DNA of 15,855 nt from Candidatus Parcubacteria bacterium (GTDB taxonomy: Bacteria > Patescibacteriota > Patescibacteriia > UBA1558 > GWA2-36-10), in contig QZJA01000030.1 in the NCBI GenBank assembly GCA_003599205.1, forward strand, positions 1 to 15,855. Direction: 5' to 3'. The notes beneath the pieces are model-generated. The model did no database searches. It had not been told where the DNA came from and worked only from the letters and a program-made list of their open reading frames with translations. The translations under genes and the position numbers were made by a program. Below, piece after piece: positions 1 to 7,324 of this stretch. How positions within the stretch are numbered: the stretch's first letter is position 1; each line of letters opens with the position of its first letter.

Positions 1-500
1 AATATCTCTGCTAAATGAGCAAAAGAATCAGCCAACATTCCGGTATTTTCACCCACTTCAATAGTGGCCGTTATCATTTCTGAAAAAACTTTGGGATAAT
101 ATTTCATACCCCTAGAAAGCACCTGCCCATTCTCTACGTAACTAGCCAAACTTTGTATCACCTCCCGAAAATAGGTATTTTTTACTTCTTTGGCAATAGT
201 TTTGAGAGCCGGCGCTAGAGCCAGTCCAGCTTTAAGCATGGTAGCCAGATTGTCCATAAACATCATTCTATCAGTCAAATTGACGCCACTTAAAAGAAAC
301 TTTTTACTTTTAATTGGCTTTATTTCTGGCTTCTTTTCCTCTGTTTCTTTTGGGGCTTCCTTCTCTTTATTGGGAGAATGATAAAGCTTAAAAGACTCTG
401 GTTTTGTCTCCTGAGTTTGTCTGGCTTTAGCAGTTATTTGTTTTAACTGCTCTTCCGTCATTTCTCCTATCTTTCTATGTTTTGAATCTAAATATTCCAT
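1..500 (-). CDS. pilC: Type IV pilus inner-membrane platform protein PilC/GspF, 3'-truncated by window edge
   Basis: Reading the minus strand from the ATG at 500 gives 166 codons before the window edge. The first ~70 residues are hydrophilic and rich in Lys and Glu. From about residue 75 the protein matches the N-terminal GspF/PilC domain: a pattern like F-x-x-x-L-A-T-M-L-K-A-G-L near residues 83-95, a 'VENG..LS.GM..YP.VF' stretch, and 'IEVGENTG'. PilC-family proteins form the membrane platform that works with the PilB ATPase in pilus assembly. It begins 7 bases after the pilB stop on the same strand, so the two are almost certainly co-transcribed. The C-terminal half, with the membrane segments, lies outside the window. 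The family call is strong; whether it belongs to a pilus or a type II secretion system is inferred from the pilin at 13788. Confidence 0.9.
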   Translation of the reverse strand, partial: MEYLDSKHRKIGEMTEEQLKQITAKARQTQETKPESFKLYHSPNKEKEAPKETEEKKPEIKPIKSKKFLLSGVNLTDRMMFMDNLATMLKAGLALAPALKTIAKEVKNTYFREVIQSLASYVENGQVLSRGMKYYPKVFSEMITATIEVGENTGMLADSFAHLAEI

Positions 501-507
501 AAATCTT

Positions 508-2238
508 TTATTCACGCTTTATTCTAAGTACCTCTTCGATAGTAGTAATACCCAAAAGCACTTTCTGTAAACCATCTTCAAAAATAGTTATCATCCCATC
601 GGCCATTGCCTGATCATGAATTTCATTGGAAGGGGCATTTTTGATAATCATGTCCCTGATACCTTCAGTATTTTCCATGACCTCCATGACAGCCATACGT
701 TTACTATAACCAGAGCCATTACAACGATCACAGCCTTTACCGTGATAGAATGTTAATTCAGAAAATGACTTAAATTTATCTTCAACTATTTTGAGCTCTT
801 TAAAACGTTTAAGCATACTATCTAGATCAAATTCACGACTTAAACTCTTTATCTGATCTTTATTTAAATGAAAACTCTCAATACAATTGAGGCAAATCTT
901 TCTCACCAGACGCTGGGCAATAACCACATTAAGCGTGGAAGACACCAAAAATGGCTCTACTTCCATATCCAAAAGGCGTGGTGGAGCTCCAGAGGCATCA
1001 TTGGTATGCAAAGTTGATAAAACCAAATGTCCTGTCAAACCCGCTCGAACCGAAATCTGAGCTGTTTCATTGTCACGAATCTCACCAATCATAATAATAT
1101 CAGGATCTTGACGAAGCAGTGCTCTTAAACCTCCGGCAAAAGTATAACCAGCCTTTAAATTTACTTGCGTTTGATTGACCCGATTAATGCCATATTCAAT
1201 CGGATCTTCAATAGTAGAAATATTCACTTCTTCGGTATTCAACATACTAAGTACTGAATATAGAGTAGTAGTTTTGCCAGAGCCAGTCGGACCAACCACT
1301 AGTATCATACCAAATGGTTTCTTCAGTTGGCGATTCATTATTTTTATATTGTGCTCCGAAAAACCCAACTCCTCTAGGGTCAAATGCTGTGCTTCATCGG
1401 TCATAAGACGCATTACTACCTTTTCCCCATTAAATGCTGGTATAATTGAAACTCTGACTGACTCTTCTTCATCTTCCAGTTTGAAGGAAAAACGACCATC
1501 TTGAGGAACACGATGTTCGTCAATGCGTAAATTAGCCAAAATTTTAATACGAGCCACAATCGCATCATGGACTGATGCTGGCAACTCTACTTTATCTTCC
1601 AAATCACCATCAACTCTATAACGCACCACTACAGCGTCAGGTAGAGCTTCAATATGTATATCGGAAGCTTGCTCAAACATAGCAGATTCCAAAATAATAT
1701 CTACTATCTTGGTAACTGGCACATCCACCTCAGATGGACGTCCGTCAACTTTGACTATTTTGTCTGCTAAAATCCTATTTAATTCTTCTTTTATATCACG
1801 CTGATACAACCTAGCGGCATACAAAAAATTTTTATAACTGGTCATGTTGACCTCTATCTTTTTTTTGCTGACTTTCTTTACTAGATCAATCATCTCCTTG
1901 TTTTTAGGATCAACAAAAGCAACTTTAAGCACATTTTTTTCTACAGCAAAAGGAACAGCCTTAGCCTGATGAACAGTCCTTTCGTCAAGCTCAGCCAAGA
2001 CAACTGGCTCTAATTTACGTTTACGCAAATTAACATAAGGTATTTTTAAATAATCGCCGATTAATTCATATAGATAGCTAATATCAAAAAATCCTCTTTC
2101 TATTAACACCTCTTCTACTCCGCGGCGGCGGCGATGAGCATTTTCAATTGCGTCATCCCAATCTGCCTGTTTGACTAGGTTATTCTTAAAGAGAATATTT
2201 TTTAATTCTTCTTGAGAAACTGGAACTTGTGAAGCCAT
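508..2238 (-). CDS. pilB: Type IV pilus assembly / type II secretion ATPase PilB (GspE family)
   Basis: A 576-residue cytoplasmic hexameric ATPase that powers pilin polymerisation. The N-terminal ~160 residues resemble the MshEN/GspE-N domain. The catalytic core shows the 'ASDIHIE' segment (191-197), Walker A GPTGSGKTT (316-324), Asp box IEDPIE (343-348), Walker B 'DPDIIMIGEIRD' (378-389) and His box 'LSTLHTNDA' (408-416). Two CxxC pairs, CLNC (449-452) and CDRC (503-506), form the zinc-binding element typical of PilB/GspE and absent from PilT-type retraction ATPases. Length and motif order are normal for the family. The ATG at 2238 has no clear Shine-Dalgarno site, as is usual in this window. 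It is followed by pilC 7 bases downstream, and DUF1003-like gene 2245-2595 ends 6 bases upstream. No PilT is visible. Confidence 0.96.
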   Translation of the reverse strand: MASQVPVSQEELKNILFKNNLVKQADWDDAIENAHRRRRGVEEVLIERGFFDISYLYELIGDYLKIPYVNLRKRKLEPVVLAELDERTVHQAKAVPFAVEKNVLKVAFVDPKNKEMIDLVKKVSKKKIEVNMTSYKNFLYAARLYQRDIKEELNRILADKIVKVDGRPSEVDVPVTKIVDIILESAMFEQASDIHIEALPDAVVVRYRVDGDLEDKVELPASVHDAIVARIKILANLRIDEHRVPQDGRFSFKLEDEEESVRVSIIPAFNGEKVVMRLMTDEAQHLTLEELGFSEHNIKIMNRQLKKPFGMILVVGPTGSGKTTTLYSVLSMLNTEEVNISTIEDPIEYGINRVNQTQVNLKAGYTFAGGLRALLRQDPDIIMIGEIRDNETAQISVRAGLTGHLVLSTLHTNDASGAPPRLLDMEVEPFLVSSTLNVVIAQRLVRKICLNCIESFHLNKDQIKSLSREFDLDSMLKRFKELKIVEDKFKSFSELTFYHGKGCDRCNGSGYSKRMAVMEVMENTEGIRDMIIKNAPSNEIHDQAMADGMITIFEDGLQKVLLGITTIEEVLRIKRE

Positions 2239-2244
2239 AGGTAG

Positions 2245-2595
2245 CTATTTTTTATCTTTTAAATCTCTTATTTCTTTTTTTAACTGTTTGATCTCTTTCA
2301 AAATATTTTCGCTGGCTTCCAAAGACCCAAGATCAGCCTGAAAATCAGCCTCATCTCTGGCGTTGTCTCTCAAACTTAGCTTATTTTGAGCCATCAAAAG
2401 CAAAATCATCAAAATAATCGCCTCCAAAGAAACAATCATCGTCAGCATATTTATGTCAAAATCTCCAGCTAACCAAATCCAAAACCAGATAACATGCAAC
2501 ACTAAAAATATCCACGAACCAACTAGATTATTCATTGAGTCTATAAGCTTTATCCGCGTCATTCCTCTGACGGCAATAAGTTTTTTTCTAGACAT
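2245..2595 (-). CDS. Small DUF1003-like membrane protein
   Basis: 116 residues. The sequence begins with a basic stretch, then 'IDSMNNLVGSWIFLVLHVIWFWIWL' (first membrane segment) and a second hydrophobic segment 'MIVSLEAIILMILLLMAQNKLS', followed by an acidic and basic tail with coiled-coil character. The VGSW start, two close helices, the Q-N pair after helix two and 'RD-x-ARDEADFQADL' agree with the DUF1003 family, whose function is unknown. The frame is open further upstream to an ATG at 2673. The 2595 start is preferred because a TGTTATAAT extended -10 box lies between the two and because the domain begins there. It lies 6 bases upstream of pilB, so it may be the first gene of the pilus operon. 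Family assignment is from pattern memory only. Confidence 0.7.
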   Translation of the reverse strand: MSRKKLIAVRGMTRIKLIDSMNNLVGSWIFLVLHVIWFWIWLAGDFDINMLTMIVSLEAIILMILLLMAQNKLSLRDNARDEADFQADLGSLEASENILKEIKQLKKEIRDLKDKK

Positions 2596-2628
2596 TTGTA
2601 AAGTTTTATTTATGATAAGATTGATTAA

Positions 2629-2637
2629 ATTATAACA
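2629..2637 (-). promoter_or_regulatory. Extended -10 promoter for the DUF1003-pilB-pilC operon
   Basis: On the minus strand this reads TGTTATAAT, an extended -10 element with a perfect TATAAT. The -35 region 17 bases upstream is only TTTTAT. The predicted transcription start is about 25-30 bases before the ATG at 2595, which argues against the longer ORF start at 2673. Function is inferred from sequence only. Confidence 0.5.
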
Positions 2638-2653
2638 TTTTTTGCTATAAAAT

Positions 2654-2685
2654 AAAAATCCTCTGACAAACACAGAAGATTTTTA
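2654..2685 (-). terminator. Intrinsic terminator after the DipZ-like gene
   Basis: The arms AAAATC and GATTTT, plus an inner TCTG/CAGA stem separated by one mismatch, form a hairpin with an A-rich loop. Minus-strand reading continues into an AT-rich T-tract. It lies just after the stop of the DipZ-like gene at 2707 and just before the promoter of the next operon. Confidence 0.6.
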
Positions 2686-2706
2686 TTTTATACTTACTAT
2701 AATAAT

Positions 2707-4410
2707 CTAAGAGCCAAAGGTAAAAGCGTACAATTCAACACCAGCGGGAAAAGTAAACTCCAAAACACCATCCTCTACAAAATCGTCTACTTCAACCAAA
2801 CGATAAAGACGATACTCTGAAACTTCCAATGTACTATCTGGAGCGACATCGCCTCCACGTTCATTTTCTTTGAGTTCACGACCATCTAGAGAAACCACTA
2901 CTTTAGCTTTTTGATTTGAACCCATAACCAAAAATACATTACGAGCTCTAAACTTCAACTTAAGCTTAACCGAATCATCTACTGACTTCAAGGTTTGATA
3001 TTCCATCTGCCAATTACCACCTATAGTCCACTCATTGCTATTTAAATCGGCCGCTAGTTGATAATTGTGCGCCTGATCTTTTACAATATCTCTTTCATTT
3101 TTAAAATTATCCAAACGCCAGTAGCCTAAATATGTTTCCGGACTTTGTCTGGGATCAAAACTGCCATCTTCAATTTTAGTTATTTCCTCACTGGGTTTAA
3201 TGCCGGTTTCTGCCAAAAGCTCCTGAATGATTTGCTCGCTCTCTTCATACCCGCCTTCACCAAAATGGTAATTACGCAAATAGCCATCACGATCAATAAA
3301 ATATTTGGCCGGCCAATAACGATTGTTATAAGCTTGCCAAGTAGCAAAATCATTATCCAAGGCAACTGGATATTCAAGACCGTATTCGCTAACTGCCTGT
3401 TTGACATTGTTTAGATCTTTTTCAAAAGCAAACTCAGGAGAATGCACACCTATTATAACTAGGCCGTCATCTTTGTATTTCTCATGCCACTCTTTAAGAT
3501 GAGGCAAAGTACGAATACAATTGATACAAGCATAGGTCCAAAAATCCAACAAAACTACCTTACCTCTCAAATCAGCCAGCTGGAGTTCTTCTGAGTTGAG
3601 CCAGGCGGTAATATCTGTAAGCTCAGGTGCCAATGTTTTTTCTTTTATATTTAAGCCCATAGTTGTGTCTCTACTAGTTAATTTATCAATAGCCTCCAAA
3701 ACTTTATTATTTCCTTCAAAGCTCTGCAAAAATGAAGTCCAGCCAGCTGGAGTTGCTTCTACAATATAAGTTTGAATTTTTCTATCATAACCGGTGGCAA
3801 TGCCCAAAGCTGCTAGCATAATCAACACCCCAAAGACTCTATGAATCTTATCTAAGTGCTGGTAGATACCTTTTATTTTTTCAATCAATTGTCGACTAGC
3901 CAAAATAATTATCAGCATAATAATGCCGGTACCAAAAGCATAAGATAAAACCACCAAAAATGAATCCCAGCTTGCTTTGGCAGTAGCGGCCAAAGTAATG
4001 ACCGCTGCCAAAATAGGACCAGCACAAGGTGCCCAGACTAGACCAAGAGTCGCACCGATAAGCAAACCACCAATAAATCCTTTTTTTGACTGAGAGCTTA
4101 CCTGGGGCAATTTTATCAAGCTATTAATTTTGTTTTGTAATTCCGGCAAAAGCAAAGTAATGCCCAACAAAGCCAATACAGCAGCTGATATATAACGAAG
4201 TAAATTTATGTCTAGACCTATTGATTTAACCAACCAAGTAGCAAAGACCGTAAACAAAGCAAAGCTAAAGACAAAACCTACTAATATGCCGTAGGGCCGA
4301 CTACGACCGCCGACAGCTCCTGATAACATGATAGGTAAAATTGGCAAAATACAAGGTGAAAGAACTGTAGCCACTCCTGCCAAAAAGCCCATTATAAGTA
4401 ACAACAACAT
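2707..4410 (-). CDS. dipZ: DipZ-like fusion: CcdA/DsbD transmembrane domain plus TlpA-like thioredoxin domain
   Basis: 567 residues. Residues 1-210 form a multi-pass CcdA/DsbD-type domain with the paired cysteines expected for electron transfer across the membrane: Cys20 in 'LSPCILPILP' and Cys129 in 'WAPCAGPI'. Residues ~255-410 are a TlpA/AhpC-TSA thioredoxin fold with active site CINC at 295-298 in 'DFWTYACINCIRTLPHL'. The final ~150 residues are a beta-rich domain of the kind found in mycobacterial DipZ. The family passes reducing power from cytoplasmic thioredoxin to extracytoplasmic thiol proteins. It follows a membrane-anchored thioredoxin-like gene by 18 bases, a likely partner. It is shorter than mycobacterial DipZ, but the domain order is the same. 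The fusion is visible directly; the partner substrate is unknown. Confidence 0.88.
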   Translation of the reverse strand: MLLLLIMGFLAGVATVLSPCILPILPIMLSGAVGGRSRPYGILVGFVFSFALFTVFATWLVKSIGLDINLLRYISAAVLALLGITLLLPELQNKINSLIKLPQVSSQSKKGFIGGLLIGATLGLVWAPCAGPILAAVITLAATAKASWDSFLVVLSYAFGTGIIMLIIILASRQLIEKIKGIYQHLDKIHRVFGVLIMLAALGIATGYDRKIQTYIVEATPAGWTSFLQSFEGNNKVLEAIDKLTSRDTTMGLNIKEKTLAPELTDITAWLNSEELQLADLRGKVVLLDFWTYACINCIRTLPHLKEWHEKYKDDGLVIIGVHSPEFAFEKDLNNVKQAVSEYGLEYPVALDNDFATWQAYNNRYWPAKYFIDRDGYLRNYHFGEGGYEESEQIIQELLAETGIKPSEEITKIEDGSFDPRQSPETYLGYWRLDNFKNERDIVKDQAHNYQLAADLNSNEWTIGGNWQMEYQTLKSVDDSVKLKLKFRARNVFLVMGSNQKAKVVVSLDGRELKENERGGDVAPDSTLEVSEYRLYRLVEVDDFVEDGVLEFTFPAGVELYAFTFGS

Positions 4411-4428
4411 GATTATAATTTTTAATTT

Positions 4429-4896
4429 TTATTTAAGGCGACTAACAATAGAATTTAAATCACTACCCCCACTCCATTTGGCCAACTCATTACCCTGACT
4501 ATCAACTTGGACTAAAGTATGCTGGTAAGCAATACCATATTTTTTCTTCAGCTCAGTAGAATTATCATAATCGACCTTCAAAATAGTCAAACCTTCTGGT
4601 ATATCTGTTAATGATGCATTTAGGGCCGTATCCAAAACCTTACAGGTTGGACACCAAGAAGCATGAAAAAATAATACCACTCTCCCGTTGTCAGCCCGAG
4701 CCAACAGTGTTGGATCATAATTTATATATTCGCCCGATTTTACGGAATTATTAGTATTTTCGTCTTGCACAATATTATTCTCTCCATTTTTGACCGTATT
4801 TAATTCATTGTCCTTGCTTGTATTTGATCTCATGATGCCATAGCCTAACAAAGCGACAACAAGGACAACAAATATAGCAATATATATATTTCTCAT
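4429..4896 (-). CDS. Membrane-anchored thioredoxin-like protein
   Basis: 155 residues. An N-terminal hydrophobic helix (about 3-22) with no lipobox suggests an uncleaved signal anchor. A polar, Asn-rich linker (~25-60) follows, then a thioredoxin fold with 'VVLFFHASWCPTCKVLDTAL', giving a WCPTC redox centre (Cys82, Cys85). A later 'GIAYQHTLVQVDSQGNELAKWSGG' segment resembles the family's C-terminal half, although a Thr stands where the usual cis-proline would be expected, which is worth noting. It is probably the extracytoplasmic thiol oxidoreductase served by the DipZ-like protein encoded 18 bases downstream. It is short for a complete TlpA but normal for a minimal thioredoxin plus anchor. 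Confidence 0.85.
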   Translation of the reverse strand: MRNIYIAIFVVLVVALLGYGIMRSNTSKDNELNTVKNGENNIVQDENTNNSVKSGEYINYDPTLLARADNGRVVLFFHASWCPTCKVLDTALNASLTDIPEGLTILKVDYDNSTELKKKYGIAYQHTLVQVDSQGNELAKWSGGSDLNSIVSRLK

Positions 4897-4928
4897 ATGT
4901 TTTTATTAATTATTAATTTAAAAATACC

Positions 4929-4960
4929 CTTTTGCCAAAAGCATAGCTAAAAAGCAAAAG
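4929..4960 (-). terminator. Probable intrinsic terminator after the short-chain dehydrogenase gene
   Basis: A seven-base perfect inverted repeat, CTTTTGC/GCAAAAG, with an 18-base loop. On the minus strand it is followed by GGTATTTTTAA. It sits between the dehydrogenase stop (4986) and the start of the thioredoxin-like gene (4896). The loop is long and the T-tract modest, so confidence is moderate. Confidence 0.45.
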
Positions 4961-4985
4961 TTCTTATTTTTTATTTTAAAAAATT

Positions 4986-5759
4986 TTAGGCGAGCAAGTA
5001 TCCTCCATCAGCCACAATAATTTCACCAACTATATATGATGATGCTTCACTAGCTAAAAATAAAGCCACAGTAGCCATTTCATCTGGCTGACCAAATCTG
5101 CCCAAAGGAATTTTGGCAGTAAATTGCTTCATGGTCTCATCATTTACCGCACCCGCTTTGACTGCTCCTCCGGTCATCTTCTCTACACCCTCGGTCCTAA
5201 TACCACCAGGAGCAATAGCATTAACTCTAATATTATCTTTGATGGCTTCTAAAGCAAAATTTTTGCTAAAACCCCAAACACCATGTTTGGAAGCATCGTA
5301 AGCAGCTAAACCAAGTTGGCTAGGGTGAAGAGCATCTATAGAAGCTACATTTATAATTGATCCACCCTGATTTTGTTTCATCAGTTGAGCTGCTCCTTTG
5401 CAACACAAAAATACCCCCCTTAAATTAACTGCCTGCACTTTCTCCCAAAGCTCCAAAGTCATATCGGCTACAGTAGCTGAAGGGAATATCCCCGCATTAT
5501 TGATAAAAACATCCAAACGACCAAAATCTTTTTTTATAACTGAAAACAAATTTTCTACATCTTTCTCTTGACTGACATCTGTCTTGACAAAAGTTGCTTG
5601 AATTTTTTCATGCGGCTCTTCAAGATCGGCAATTATTACCTGAGCGCCGGCCTCAACAAAACGTTTCACTATACCATAGCCTATACCCATAGAACCACCG
5701 GTGACTACTACCACTTTATTGCTAAAATCAAATAATTGTTTAATTGTTTTATCTGACAT
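4986..5759 (-). CDS. Short-chain dehydrogenase/reductase (classical SDR)
   Basis: 257 residues, the usual size for a classical NAD(P)-dependent SDR. Visible motifs are the cofactor-binding TGGSMGIG (20-27), NNAG (87-90), catalytic Ser140 in 'INVAS', and Tyr154/Lys158 in YDASK. Asp45 at the end of the second strand ('IIADLEE') suggests a preference for NAD(H). The C-terminal 'ASSYIVGEIIVADGGYLL' is the standard SDR tail. The best family resemblance is to the glucose-dehydrogenase/3-oxoacyl-ACP-reductase-like group, but the substrate cannot be read from sequence. It follows the YbaK-like gene by 14 bases, so the two are probably co-transcribed without an obvious functional link. Confidence 0.93.
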   Translation of the reverse strand: MSDKTIKQLFDFSNKVVVVTGGSMGIGYGIVKRFVEAGAQVIIADLEEPHEKIQATFVKTDVSQEKDVENLFSVIKKDFGRLDVFINNAGIFPSATVADMTLELWEKVQAVNLRGVFLCCKGAAQLMKQNQGGSIINVASIDALHPSQLGLAAYDASKHGVWGFSKNFALEAIKDNIRVNAIAPGGIRTEGVEKMTGGAVKAGAVNDETMKQFTAKIPLGRFGQPDEMATVALFLASEASSYIVGEIIVADGGYLLA

Positions 5760-5773
5760 AAAATTTTTGTTAA

Positions 5774-6385
5774 TTATTTTCTTTTTCTGACTACTTTTTT
5801 CTTGGTAATTTTCTTTCTAACGGTTTTAGCTTTAGGAGAAGTTTTGCGAGGAGTTTTTATTTTTTTCTTAACACCAAAAGAGCCGATAAGAGCTTTTTCC
5901 AGCACCATAAAATCCTTGACTGCCATTTCTATAGAATGATTATAAGACCCTGAAGATAAAATAAGTTTTTTTGCCTTTTCCAATTTATTTTCCATAATAA
6001 CCGGCAACTTATACAAGTTACCAAAAGCTGCCATAGCATCATCTTTTATTTTCAATACTTCTCTAGCTATTTTTTCTCCTGGTATTTTGACTACTTTTAT
6101 TTCCTTTGCCCGTACCTTAACAAGAGCTTTTTTCAATTTCTCCATATCCAAATTATGATCCGCTGGCAAAAGAACCACATAATAATCCTTGTCTGCTTTG
6201 ACCAAAAGTGACTTAGCTACTTCATCAAATTTTTTCTTCATGGTAATAGCCGCATCAATAGCTGTATAAACTGTCCGATGCTCCAACAACTCATGTTTTA
6301 CCCCTGCATCCTCTAAATATTTTATAGTTTTGGCTGGTATTTTTCTAATCTTAGCCTTTTTATTAGTTTTAATTTTTTTAGCCAT
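5774..6385 (-). CDS. YbaK/ProX-type aminoacyl-tRNA editing domain protein with basic tail
   Basis: 203 residues. The central ~150 residues match the YbaK/aminoacyl-tRNA deacylase fold: 'YTAIDAA', 'VLLPADHNLDMEKL', 'GNLYKLPVIMENKLEKAKKLILSSGSYNHSIEMAVKDFMVL'. Members hydrolyse misacylated tRNAs such as Cys-tRNA(Pro). Both ends are unusual. The first ~20 residues are Lys-rich, and the last ~30 ('KTPRKTSPKAKTVRKK...' onward) are almost all Lys, Arg, Pro and Thr, like a histone-tail-type nucleic-acid-binding extension. The tail could help bind tRNA; that is inference. The start at ATG 6385 has no Shine-Dalgarno site. It is the first gene of a two-gene unit with the SDR. Confidence 0.85.
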   Translation of the reverse strand: MAKKIKTNKKAKIRKIPAKTIKYLEDAGVKHELLEHRTVYTAIDAAITMKKKFDEVAKSLLVKADKDYYVVLLPADHNLDMEKLKKALVKVRAKEIKVVKIPGEKIAREVLKIKDDAMAAFGNLYKLPVIMENKLEKAKKLILSSGSYNHSIEMAVKDFMVLEKALIGSFGVKKKIKTPRKTSPKAKTVRKKITKKKVVRKRK

Positions 6386-6430
6386 ATATTTTTTATTTAA
6401 TAACCCTGCTTTTATAATACTACAATTCAG

Positions 6431-6459
6431 TTGACCAGTCTATTTGTTTTGAGTAAAAT
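6431..6459 (+). promoter_or_regulatory. Sigma-70-type promoter for the small charged protein
   Basis: TTGACC at 6431-6436, a 17-base spacer and TAAAAT at 6454-6459. The predicted transcription start falls near 6466, so translation most likely begins at the ATG at 6481 rather than at 6466. The divergent YbaK-like gene begins at 6385. Confidence 0.7.
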
Positions 6460-6480
6460 AAAAATATGGGAGGCCTAATC

Positions 6481-6765
6481 ATGCCACAACGCAAAAATAT
6501 AGAGGCTAACGAGTCCAATGACGACCCACTCTTTGAAGAGGAGCACAGTACTCGCGATTTTATTGCTGAATTGAGAGAAAAAGCCGAAAGAATAAATAAT
6601 GAATCACAAACAGACGTTACTAAAAATGACAAAGAGAAACAAAGAGTAGATAGAATGCTCCGGCAACAACGTATCAGAGAATCCATACGCAGTGGTCAAC
6701 ACAAAAATCGCTGGAATGAAGACGATAGAATATCAAAACTTAGAGAAAAATTTAGAAACAGATAA
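6481..6765 (+). CDS. Small highly charged protein of unknown function
   Basis: 94 residues, strongly charged, with no membrane segment or signal peptide and no cysteines. It is mostly predicted helix: 'RDFIAELREKAERINNE', then 'DKEKQRVDRMLRQQRIRESIRSGQ', and a basic C-terminus. The 6481 start is chosen because GGGAGG at 6469-6474 sits six bases before it. An in-frame ATG at 6466 would fall at the predicted transcription start. This is the only native AT-rich gene here with a clear Shine-Dalgarno site. It is a single-gene unit with its own promoter and a strong terminator. I do not recognise the family. The charge pattern would suit a nucleic-acid or ribosome-associated protein, but that is a guess. 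Confidence 0.75.
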   Translation: MPQRKNIEANESNDDPLFEEEHSTRDFIAELREKAERINNESQTDVTKNDKEKQRVDRMLRQQRIRESIRSGQHKNRWNEDDRISKLREKFRNR

Positions 6766-6769
6766 ACAC

Positions 6770-6802
6770 AAAAAACGCTCCTCGTGTCAGGAAGCGTTTT
6801 TT
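6770..6802. terminator. Strong bidirectional intrinsic terminator
   Basis: AAAAAACGCT pairs with AGCGTTTTTT, with an inner CCT/AGG stem, one bulged A and a CGTGTC loop. It ends the charged-protein gene on the plus strand and, read the other way, the secreted-protein gene that stops at 6823. Confidence 0.85.
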
Positions 6803-6822
6803 GTTATAAACCACTTTACTTT

Positions 6823-7230
6823 TTATTGCTCTTCGGCAAAAGGACAATCATGTCCGGCTTTAAAACCCATACCAAAACCTCGTTTAAAACCACCCATCAT
6901 ACCTTTGCCTTGCCCTGGCAAACCAAGCTCTGCTCGAATTTGCTCAGCGGCTTCGCGATCTCCAGCTAGCATCAAATTATGCATCTCTACAAATTTATCA
7001 AAATTATCTTCAGTAACATAATCAGTGATACGTGGCTGGCTATTCATTGCTTCTTTCCAAGCTTGATAATCGTTATTTTCTAAAGCAGTTTGAACAGCTT
7101 CATGCCTAACAGGGTCAAAATTTGGTCCTGTGGGTTCTCCTTGAGCAGCAGAAGCTATATTGGAAACCACTAAAGTAGTTACGATTAAGCCCAAAAAAGA
7201 GGCCAACAAATACATTTTACTTTTCTTCAT
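6823..7230 (-). CDS. Small secreted protein, unknown function
   Basis: 135 residues with a clear Sec signal peptide: KK-S-K, a hydrophobic core (7-24) and a probable cut after A-S-A at residue 28. The mature part is helical and charged ('FDPVRHEAVQTALENNDYQAWKEAM', 'TEDNFDKFVEMHNLMLAGDREAAEQIRAELGLPG'). It ends in a Gly/Met/Phe-rich segment, 'GKGMMGGFKRGFGMGFKAGHDCPF'. The Met, His and Cys there could bind metal, but that is inference. It lies downstream of the ECF sigma factor and its membrane neighbour on the same strand, separated by 94 bases with a hairpin. Its helical two-part layout is reminiscent of small periplasmic stress sensors such as CpxP/CnrX, without detectable motif identity. 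No Shine-Dalgarno site precedes the ATG. Confidence 0.8.
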   Translation of the reverse strand: MKKSKMYLLASFLGLIVTTLVVSNIASAAQGEPTGPNFDPVRHEAVQTALENNDYQAWKEAMNSQPRITDYVTEDNFDKFVEMHNLMLAGDREAAEQIRAELGLPGQGKGMMGGFKRGFGMGFKAGHDCPFAEEQ

Positions 7231-7282
7231 TGATTGTCTGGTTAATTATTAATAGAAGCCGAACGTCCGCCCAACTATCAGC

Positions 7283-7306
7283 CTGAGCTCTCGAGCCAAG
7301 AGTCAG
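7283..7306 (-). other. GC-rich hairpin between the membrane protein and secreted protein genes
   Basis: CTGA-CTCT pairs with AGAG-C-TCAG around a seven-base loop, eight base pairs with one bulged C. No T-tract follows on the minus strand, so it is not a normal terminator. It could be an mRNA processing or stability element, or part of a regulatory leader. The 94-base intergenic stretch is more GC-rich than its surroundings. Confidence 0.35.
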
Positions 7307-7324
7307 CTAAAAACGAACTGCTTT

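Noticed and set aside
190..381. Plus-strand 63-codon frame opposite pilC, and similar small frames inside other genes
   Set aside because: They lie antisense to clearly coding sequence with recognised motifs, without promoters or ribosome sites.
2596..2673. N-terminal extensions to the upstream ATGs at 2673, 11612 and 13764
   Set aside because: The 2673 and 13764 extensions cross predicted -10 boxes, and the 11612 one overlaps the end of the ZIP gene. None adds recognised domain sequence.
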